From Fistulifera solaris (taxonomy: Eukaryota; Bacillariophyta; Bacillariophyceae; Naviculales; Stauroneidaceae), in NCBI GenBank assembly GCA_030295235.1, contig AP026147.1, forward strand, positions 620,001-684,000: a stretch of 64,000 nt of DNA, read 5' to 3'. Both the position numbers and the translations under genes were made by a program. The notes under the pieces are model-generated. The model saw only the letters and a program-made list of their open reading frames with translations. It did not search any database and was not told where the DNA came from. Positions 56,692-64,000 of the stretch are shown in pieces; the stretch's first letter is position 1; every line of letters starts with the position of its first letter.

Positions 56692-58825
56692 ATGACCAGC
56701 ACTCCTCCAATTTGCGCAATGAATTGGGAGTCGAAAGAAATCACACTGGAAGATGTGCCCGAAAAGATTCCGAACGGCAGCAATGTATATATTGGTTCTT
56801 GTAGCTCGACACCGGAAGCGGTCTTGAATGCCCTCGTTGAACATTGGAAATCAACCGATATTCAGATTTTACAAATGATTCCTGGAGGCAATTTGCCGCA
56901 CATGAAAGAAAATATCGATCGTTTTCGTACTTCATCTTTCTTTTCTTTGAGTAAGACAATGTACTTGGGCCTCGAAAAGATCAATACATCCAAGAAAATG
57001 GAAGGATTGGCTGATTATAGACCCATGTCTTATTCCAGCGTTCCCCGATTATTAAAAGAGAATATTGTATCGGTTGATGTGGCGGTCATCAAAGTCACTC
57101 CTCCACACAAAGGGTTCGTTTCGTTGGGATGCGGTGTCGAACACACTATGAGTTTCATTCGACATGCCAAAGTCGTCGTCGCAGAAGTCAATATACATAT
57201 GCCGTGGACCGAAGGACACTCCAAGTTGCGTGTCGAAGACATTGATTGGTGGGTGCGACACGATCAACCGCTGTTGACGACGGAACAATTGTGGCCCGAT
57301 TTGTTGAAAGACCACGACATGAATCAGTATCCTCAAGAAGTCATTGATGCGATTGGTGAAAATTTGGTGAAGTTGATTCCTGACGGCGCCACACTGAAAT
57401 TCGGATGGAGTCCCATGTCCTATGTCGTTCTACCTTTCCTACACCGACGCAAGAATCTAGGATTGCATACAGATGTATTACTGGAAGATATGTTCCGCTT
57501 GCACGAAAGCGGTGTCTTTACCAATTCACTCAAAACGCTAGATACGGGCCGCACAGTCGTTTCACAGGCACATGGTAGTGCGGATCTCTACGAATACCTG
57601 GATCGGAACCCAGCGATTGAATTTCGTTCCAGTGATTATGTCAATGATCCGTTGACGCTCGGGAAAATGGACAATCTGATCGTCATTGAAGGTGCGCTCA
57701 AGGTACGTACATTCCTAGAGTGTTTGATGAAGCAGATCATGCACCTTTCCTTCTGATACCGATTGTTTCCTGACGTTCGTATTCAGGTTGATATGACCGG
57801 ACAAGTAGCTACGGATTCCATTGCGCACAAGTTCTATGGTGGAGTCGCCAGTACATCTGAATCGGTCCGAGGAGCTCATTTTTCGAAAGGAGGCTTTCCC
57901 ATCGTGGTGCTTCCCTCCAAAAGTTTGCAAGGAAGATCGAATTTGCTGTTTGCACTACCACCTGCTTCCGGTGTCACGATCACTCGATCGGTACGTACAA
58001 AGCACTGCTTAATGAAACACAACCAAATGGATTCGACTCATGCAATTACTCGATTCTACATTAAACCTTTTCTACGACACCTAGGATGTGGAATTCGTGG
58101 TAACGGAACATGGTATTGCCTACTTGTACGGAAAGTCGATTCGCGAACGATGCCTGGCATTGATTGAAATTGCCCATCCCGATTTTCGTAATGAATTGCT
58201 GGAAGAAGCCAAACGAAACAAATACATTTCGCTATCGCAGCCTGGTTATTTCCTTCAAAGTAAATATCCTTCCCAGTTTGAGTGCATGCACACGACGAAA
58301 CTAGGAAAAGAAGTGTTTGTGCGTCCCATCAAAATCACCGACGAAGAATTTTGCGTGCCTTCTTTCACAAACTGTCCGATCATAGCGTTTACTTGCGCTA
58401 TTTTCGCCGAATGCAATCCATGCCACAACGTATTTTACAACAATTTACGGACTTGAACTACTCCAGTGATATGGCCTTGGTTGTTCTGTACCCTCCCCCT
58501 CATCCCAGTGGTAATTCTTCGGAATTAGTCGCCATTGGTCAATGGATTACGGATCCCCGAGATAGTCACAGCGTTCCCGAAATGGCCTTTCAAGTGCGAG
58601 ACGATTGGCAAGGTCACGGCCTCGGAAAATATTTGTTTTTGCGTTTATTGGAGCTATCCACATATTACTACGAACACGTGCAATTCAAAGCAGATGTTCT
58701 GGCCGACAATCAAGCCATGCGACACGTGATTTGAACAGGCTCCGATACCCTATCGCAAGCGTTCGGAGTTTGGTGTGATCACGTATACATTTGATTTACC
58801 CGAAAAGAAAGAGTTGGCTTCTTGA
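56692..58825 (+). CDS. Acetyl-CoA hydrolase/transferase-family protein fused to a GNAT domain
   Basis: The restored product is about 651 residues, spliced at 57703-57786 and 57991-58084. Residues 1 to about 450 are a family I-type CoA-transferase/acetyl-CoA hydrolase: VYIGSCSSTPEAVLNAL, GCGVEHTMSFIRHAKVVVAEVN, LKFGWSPMSYVVLPFL, FYGGVASTSESVRGAHFSKGGFPIVV, and VEFVVTEHGIAYLYGKSIRERC. From about 480 a GNAT domain begins (VFVRPIKITDEE), with the acetyl-CoA loop DDWQGHGLGKYLF and a final ITYTFDLP strand. The fusion is known among bacterial CoA-transferase relatives, so lateral origin is possible. Reaction, for example acetate or 4-hydroxybutyrate CoA transfer, cannot be fixed from sequence. Frame changes lie near 58346 (T run) and 58730. 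No clear mitochondrial presequence is seen. Confidence 0.87.
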
Positions 58826-59594
58826 AGAAGCTGAGAACAATGAATGAAAAGCTGCCCATGAAATAAAACTGAAAAATTATTGCTCGTACCAGGTAAGCCT
58901 TCATTTAGCTCAAGTGTAGTGCGTGGCTACTGTGTCACGACTGGCTAGCAGTCATGAATCTCCAGTACAGATTTTCTGCCTACCGGTAATTATTAAGCAA
59001 AATGACCAGCCCAACGTATTGATTTCACCCCGTTGGTCTTTTCGGCAGATGGATTGATTGGAAAGCAGGCTAATCTTGCGATCAAAAAGCTTGCTGGGAA
59101 ATTAGCACTAAAATGGGACAAACAGTATTCTGTTGTATGTGGCTATGTCCGCTCTCGATTGAGCATTTCCTTAGTCCGTTCCGTTTCTATGCTGTTGCGC
59201 AGCCCGCGTAGTGGTTTGCCCCTTAGCTCTCATCCGCTTTGGTTAGATGGTGCTGGTCTGTCTATCTACTAACCTTATCCTCAATGGTGCTCCTTCGCGA
59301 TCTACCGTTTCCCTTCTGAGCGTACCAGATACGTCGTACAACTGATCCTCGTGTTAGACAAGCATAGTAGAGAAAGTAATACTATAAAGGACAAGTTTCA
59401 AAAAAAAAAAACCTGATACAGATTGTCTGGAAACGTAAGGGTTCCCTTGACCGCTTTCTCATGGAACGCGAAACTGAGTCACACAATCACACACAAAAAA
59501 AAAAACACAACGCAAAAATCTTTTTACAAACAACAAAGCAAATGGCTCTCTTCATCATTTATAATTTTTTCTTACCCATCGGAAAGAAAACAAC
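58826..59594. other. Intergenic region with retrotransposon remnant
   Basis: About 770 bases. It contains the RT-tail fragment at 59003-59275 and two A runs (59400-59411 and 59495-59506). The rest shows nothing. Confidence 0.55.
59003..59275 (+). pseudogene. Retrotransposon remnant (C-terminal tail after reverse transcriptase)
   Basis: A ~90-codon open stretch reads IDFTPLVFSADGLIGKQANL, then a LAGKLALKWDKQYSVVCGYV block, VRSRLSISLVRSVSMLLRSP and a final WLDGAGLSIY. This run resembles the end of retroelement open reading frames common in algae and oomycetes, which follows the RT domain and ends in a SR-type RARMS and DGAGL block. The RT core itself is absent, there is a stop just upstream (TGA at about 59000), and no terminal repeat was found. 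It is a decayed fragment, not an active element. Confidence 0.55.
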
Positions 59595-60536
59595 ATGAAA
59601 ACGCATGCGAGGACGACATTATTCCTGCTGGTTTTTAGCCACTTGGTTGCTGTAAGATGCTTCTTCGTCGCCGCGAGTCGTCGGCATTATTCTTTCAGGT
59701 CGTCCGTGCTCGGCATGACGGAAACAATAGTAGAAGAATCATCAACTGTGGACACTCAAGAAAACAAGATAAAGAAGAAACAAACAGACGAGAACAATCC
59801 TCGTCTTACCGGATTAGCCTTACAGCTGGACGAGGGAACTCGCAAATCACATTCTGTCGCACAGAATTCGGCCTTTGTAACAGGATTCTTCAAGGGATTG
59901 TCGACAAAAGAATCCTATCGGAATCTCATGACGAGTCTCTACTTTGTGTATCAAGTCATGGAACAAGATGCTTTCGATCGAACGCAATGCCCGTATGTGC
60001 GAGCTATGGACGATCCCGAATTGCGTCGATCAACAGCGCTGGAACAAGACATGGATTACTTTTACGGCAGTGACTGGAAGAACGTTGGCAACATTCGACC
60101 GAGTTCGGCAACACAAGCCTATGTCGCACGCGTCCAGCAAGTGACACAAAATGAGCCGTATCTACTCGTCGCTCATCAATATACGCGCTACTCAGGAGAT
60201 TTGTTTGGAGGGCAAATGATGGGAGGAATGGCGCAGCGATCGTTGAATTTAGAGCCAGGGAAGGGCGTGGCCTTTTATCAATTTCCGAACATTTTCAACA
60301 CGAACGAGTTTATTGCACAATGGTATACTCGTTTTGCACAATGGTATACTCGTTTGAATGCTTTGGAATTGACAGATGAGCAGAAAGGAGCGATTGTGGA
60401 TGAAGCGAATTTAGTGTTTGACTTGAACATCGGTATACTGCAAGAACTCGATGGATCTCCATTTTCCGCTATCTGGACCATGACTGTCAATTCTATAAAA
60501 AGCCAGACTGGGGTTTTAACCATTCTATATTATTAA
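59595..60536 (+). CDS. Heme oxygenase, plastid-targeted
   Basis: The enzyme opens heme to biliverdin, which in algae feeds phytochromobilin and phycobilin-type pathways and iron recycling. The intact 313-residue protein has a signal-peptide-like start (TLFLLVFSHLVAVRCFF) that fits plastid import. The heme-binding helix LDEGTRKSHSVAQNSAF carries the proximal His, and LLVAHQYTRYSGDLFGGQMM contains the distal Gly-rich helix (usual GDLSGGQ). The C-terminal helix is shorter than the membrane anchor of animal enzymes. A 21-base direct repeat (60313-60354) duplicates seven residues (AQWYTRF then AQWYTRL). The gene is unspliced, and its 3' end converges with the chitinase gene, 30 bases away. Confidence 0.92.
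   Translation: MKTHARTTLFLLVFSHLVAVRCFFVAASRRHYSFRSSVLGMTETIVEESSTVDTQENKIKKKQTDENNPRLTGLALQLDEGTRKSHSVAQNSAFVTGFFKGLSTKESYRNLMTSLYFVYQVMEQDAFDRTQCPYVRAMDDPELRRSTALEQDMDYFYGSDWKNVGNIRPSSATQAYVARVQQVTQNEPYLLVAHQYTRYSGDLFGGQMMGGMAQRSLNLEPGKGVAFYQFPNIFNTNEFIAQWYTRFAQWYTRLNALELTDEQKGAIVDEANLVFDLNIGILQELDGSPFSAIWTMTVNSIKSQTGVLTILYY
60313..60354 (+). repeat. 21-base in-frame direct repeat in heme oxygenase
   Basis: Two perfect adjacent copies of a 21-base unit (TTGCACAATGGTATACTCGTT at 60313 and 60334, each given here in part as TTGCACAATGG) encode AQWYTR twice. The near identity suggests recent slippage or an assembly artefact. Confidence 0.9.
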
Positions 60537-60566
60537 TAACATGTTATGAGTTTGTCTTGTTTGCAT

Positions 60567-61952
60567 TTATGGACATCTCCTGAATTGACGAGTGGGAAAC
60601 ATTCGCTTCAACACGTTGCAAACAATTCGGGGAGCAGTGGAAGTATTTTCGGATGCACCGCAAGTAACCGGTGCACAAGTGACGAGGTTCGACCAATTGC
60701 ATACTTGTTTGTTTACGTCAAACAATAGACCACTCGAGCAGCTGGATTGGTTGTTGTTTTTGACGCCATTTTGACAGTAAAAGTATGAGCCACAGTTCTT
60801 GGTCGGGTAGAAGCCCGTGAAACCGCTTGGACAGCAGTCCTCCGGGGGAGGAGGGGTTGGATTATCGGGATTGGTAGGAGGAGATCCATGGGAGCAACCT
60901 CGTTTCGACTCGAGGGCTTCATTGACTACAGATGACCATTTGCCGTTCACGTCGTGAGCCGCCACCCAAAAGAAAGCACCGCCATGGCAACTGTACGCAG
61001 TATTGATTTCGTTCATCACCGACTTGGCCTGAGCTGCCAAAGCATTGCTACCGGTCCCCGCGCAGTCACTGATACAGAACCCCATGACGACTCGAGTGGC
61101 ATCGCCACCGAACAAGTAGTCGACGAGGTATTTGTAGTGATCCGCAGTTACTACTCGGCCTCCATTGGCCTTGAAAAATCCATCAACGGCTGGACGTGTA
61201 ATACCGTTGTAGTACTGAGGCAAAATGTAGTCGACACTGCTTTTCACTGAAGCCAACATTGTCAAGTATTTGGATCCTTTGACGAGATCGGCATCCATCG
61301 GTGCATGCGATACAACAGAACCAGCCGGTAACTTGCTTTTTTAGCCCAGTGGTGATTTTGGAGAGAAAGTTGATCGCCTGTGTACCTTTGTTAAAGCCTG
61401 AACCGTTCTGATTGTCCGCATAAAAGTACTCGTAATCAATGTCGACGCCGTCCATTTTGAGGTCCTTGACAATCTGCGTCAAGCGGTCCACCACTTGCGT
61501 TTCTCGTCCAAAGCAATATTCCCAGCAATCATTCACATCACCCGCCCAGCTTCCTCCCATACCGGCACCGCCAAAACTAAGAAGAACTTTCTTACCGGCC
61601 GCGTGAAGATCATTGATCAAACCAGGATTGGGTGCATTGTTGCAAATGGGCGGTGTGGCGATTTCACAAGTTTGACTACATATATTCTTCGATGGACTCC
61701 ACGTGTAGGAGACAGCAAACGAAATGATTACATGAGTGTATTCCGAAAGCTGCGCAGCTGTTGGACATGCTTGCCAATTGCCCAAGAAAGCAATCTGTCA
61801 ATGACGTTGGACGCTGATGAGACGAACAGCTTACTAGAGTGAATAATGAGATTACATTCAGTCGGTCGTACCATTCGATTGTCTTCTGCAACTATATTGT
61901 TGAGCGCAGCAAGGATTAAAGTCAATGGCAAGAGGTAGGATAGGCGTGCCAT
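60567..61952 (-). CDS. Secreted GH18 chitinase with C-terminal CBM14
   Basis: The restored product is about 435 residues from ATG 61952, spliced at 61795-61871 (GTACGA donor, GACAG acceptor). The signal peptide MARLSYLLPLTLILAALNN ends near VAE. The GH18 barrel begins VAFLGNWQACP-like (IAFLGNWQACP), has KKVLLSFGGAGMGGSW, and the catalytic DGVDIDYE (general acid Glu at about residue 146). Later strands include SSVDYILPQYYNG and GGAFFWVAAHDVNGKW. A Pro/Thr-rich linker leads to a chitin-binding CBM14 (peritrophin-A) with six Cys (SGFTGFYPTKNCGSYFYC, then NNNQSSCSSGLLFD and VC...C). It probably cleaves chitin outside the cell or in the wall. The frame changes once near 61333 by one extra base. 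CBM14 is best known from animals, so its presence here is notable. Confidence 0.9.
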
Positions 61953-63346
61953 GATTCTTTTTTTTGCTTTGAGGAGCACTATAATTCAATTATACCAGTA
62001 ATTCAAATTTATGAGACGAGTTGATTTTTCCGGTTTTGTGGAGGGAGAAAAGAGCGGACGTAAAACGTGCGAGGTCATTTATAAGCGCTTTACTATCAGA
62101 GTTGTGTTGTTGTGAGATGTCCGTTGTAAATAAATACTATTGAGTTTTGTGTTCACCAGAGGCCCAATCTTCAGAATACGGGTTGGTCCCTTGTCGAATG
62201 TTCTACTGACCGGTCATCGGTCATTCGAGTCTTGTTCCCATGTCTTGCACACAAAAGTCTATACTAGCGGCCCGAATTTAATTCTGAGTCATGAATGGCT
62301 TCGCGTTCCACGTTCCGGAAACGAGAAACTTTATTACTTGTAGTGCCCAAGTTTTGCTTTGCTATGAAGCCTAAAAGCCTGTGACGACTCGTGACTCGTG
62401 ACCGAGACAAAGATGATTTATTTTTGGTGAATTCAATGGTCGATGGTGCATCACTCTTAATGCATTTCATAAGACTTGTCCCTATAAGGCTGTTGGTGCG
62501 CTATGTGAATATTTGTGTGACAGAACAGCCCAGTTTTCCTAGCAGGGCTCCGTAAGCTTGATGTAGACATTCCAAGTAATGCAGCATGGATTCTTTTTTC
62601 AATTTGGAGTTTGAATGTTTGTCAACTATTTTCCTTTGATGCAAATACATTATGTAGTTGGAAGGTAGGATGCGGTGAGAGCCGAAAATGGGGGTGGGTC
62701 GAGATAACACCATATCCGGGTTTAGTTTGCCTCTGTCGATAAATTTCCTTACGAGGCCAAATGCACGTAGACATTCGAGACCTTACAAATTTCCATGTAA
62801 TGAACGGTTTTATTACTTTGTGGGGTAAAAGATAGCTTAACGTTCATAAGGACTACCAGTATGCTTGTTTTTGCCCTCTAAAAGACTTGTTTAGACCCCT
62901 GTGAAGAATTTTCTGGCTTCACCTTAGCTGGAAGGTACGTACGTATGGCGTACGGACGTACGGACACATTATAAAACGCTAACCTTATCATCGCACTGAG
63001 CCCATCCCACGTGCCCCTACCCTAGAGCCTACAGTACGAGGTATCTAAGTAAATTCTATTGTACTGTCTCTTTTGTACACAAAGGTGGAGCAATGCAGCT
63101 AATTGAATTTTTGTCGTTATTCAAAATGTACAAAATTTATCCGTTGCTCGCGCATCTTGCAAAACCATCAACAACAAGCAACAACGCAAAAACGATAAAA
63201 GAAAAGGGTTGTGGTCTATGAAGCTTTGCGAAACGAACCCAACCAAAAGGGAAGAGAAGGAATAGAACAGCTTCTTCTTTACGCGGGCGTGAAACAGGAT
63301 CGACGTTTGACTGAAACGAAATACGAAGCTCTCCGACTACCATAAA
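61953..63346. other. Intergenic region with one element copy
   Basis: About 1.4 kb between divergent genes. It contains the single copy of the 220-base element core at 62713-62780 and a GTACGTACG-type palindromic run at 62936-62966. No gene is supported. Confidence 0.55.
62713..62780 (+). repeat. Solo core of the 220-base dispersed element
   Basis: TCCGGGTTTAGTTTGCCTC is followed by TGTCGATAAATTTCC, TTACGAGG and ACGTAGACATTCG. This matches the cores at 21.5-22.0 kb but lacks the rest of the 220-base unit. Confidence 0.85.
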
Positions 63347-64000
63347 ATGCCTGACAAATATCCTGGAGGCGTCAGTGGTCCTCGTAGATCTACACCGATC
63401 AGTCCGACGGCAGATGAATCTATGGATACAGTTGCGGCAAATGCAGAAGCTGCTCGGTTAGCCCGCGAGCTCGGCGTCGTCGGGTCGACACAGCCTGTTT
63501 CTCGACCTCTCTTTAGCCGCTTTCGGCAAAACAACAATAGTTATGCATCCTCATCGAATAGCAATTACAATCAAGACAAACAAGAAGAGCCATCTTCTTA
63601 TGTTCGAATGAAAGATGATTCACAGCGCTCTCAACCATTCACTGCGTCTACAGAGTTCGATACGTCACCCAGTTATCCAGCTCATTATCCTCATATCACT
63701 ATTTGCAACAGTCAAGGAGAACCGATTCATGAATTTGACTGTCACGGACAACGCACTCCGTATAGAGAAGGACCTTACTTCTTATCGCGTGATGCAGCAG
63801 GTCGTCTTGTCAAGAAACGTTGGTGTAAGTACAGAAGTTGTGCCGATTTTTCCATCGTTCAAGCAACTGACGTGTCTATTCTTTCGCTCACGCGTGTTAG
63901 ACGGAAGACTCGAAGACGGCTATCTAGCGAGATCGTCTATTTATTTGCACGAGTACTTTGGATTCACTATCTATACGCCTCTTACTCATGAAGAGCAGGT
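63347..64000 (+). CDS. Protein of unknown function (3' end outside window)
   Basis: The gene starts at ATG 63347 (MPDKYPGG) and continues past base 64000. An intron lies at 63825-63900 (GTAAGT donor, GTTAG acceptor); without it the frame ends. The first ~80 residues are Ser/Asn-rich and look disordered. A more ordered part follows: PHITICNSQGEPIHEFDCHG, GPYFLSRDAAGRLVKKRW, and after splicing GRLEDGYLARSSIYLHEYFG with FTIYTPLT. No family is recognised from this portion. Confidence 0.7.

Noticed and set aside
1-64000. tRNA genes
   Set aside because: GGTTCGA-type words were seen (for example at 42253 and 49738) but no cloverleaf could be built around them.

Overview
The window is nuclear DNA of a eukaryotic microalga, most likely a diatom, and a pennate one resembling Fistulifera is my best guess. 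The signs are GT-AG introns of about 65-90 bases, long genes with short gaps, presequences that look like a signal peptide followed by an ASAFAP-type plastid site (the tandem TPR proteins and heme oxygenase), mitochondrial presequences (methylcrotonyl-CoA carboxylase, ClpX), and many Ser-rich IQ/coiled-coil proteins. The organism is inferred from gene content; I could not run a search.

A warning governs the whole annotation. About 35 single-base frame changes, many in short A, T or G runs, interrupt 19 otherwise good genes, while the reading frame on both sides matches one protein family. I treat these as sequence or assembly errors, give each gene as one CDS over its full span, and state where the frame changes.

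Layout. 0-9 kb: the 3' part of a coiled-coil gene, a DUF5672-type type II membrane protein, the beta subunit of methylcrotonyl-CoA carboxylase (leucine breakdown), and an MCP1/SDHC-like membrane protein. 9-20 kb: a membrane-anchored GNAT protein, a Pop5/Rpp14-like RNase P subunit, a secreted protein with two Cu/Zn-SOD-like domains and a methionine-rich tail, a low-complexity protein, and mitochondrial ClpX. 20-31 kb: a YeiH-type membrane protein, a MED21-like subunit, an AAAP amino-acid transporter, an M3 oligopeptidase, and a TrhO-type rhodanese. Three repeat arrays sit between these genes, each with a period near 200-230 bases. 31-46 kb: a small secreted protein, a coiled-coil protein, two tandem plastid-type TPR paralogues with a small gene between them, a very long sorting nexin (TM-PXA-PX-nexin C), a methyltransferase with a MYND-like finger, and another TPR protein. 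46-56 kb: a cluster of IQ/coiled-coil or RS-rich proteins with possible PP1-docking motifs, plus a DUF952 protein. 56-64 kb: a CoA-transferase fused to GNAT, a retrotransposon remnant, heme oxygenase, a GH18 chitinase with CBM14, and the start of one more gene.

The genes do not form an operon-like pathway, as expected of a eukaryote. The points that stand out are the IQ/PP1-motif cluster, the Met-rich SOD-like surface protein, the CoA-transferase-GNAT fusion, and the three repeat families.
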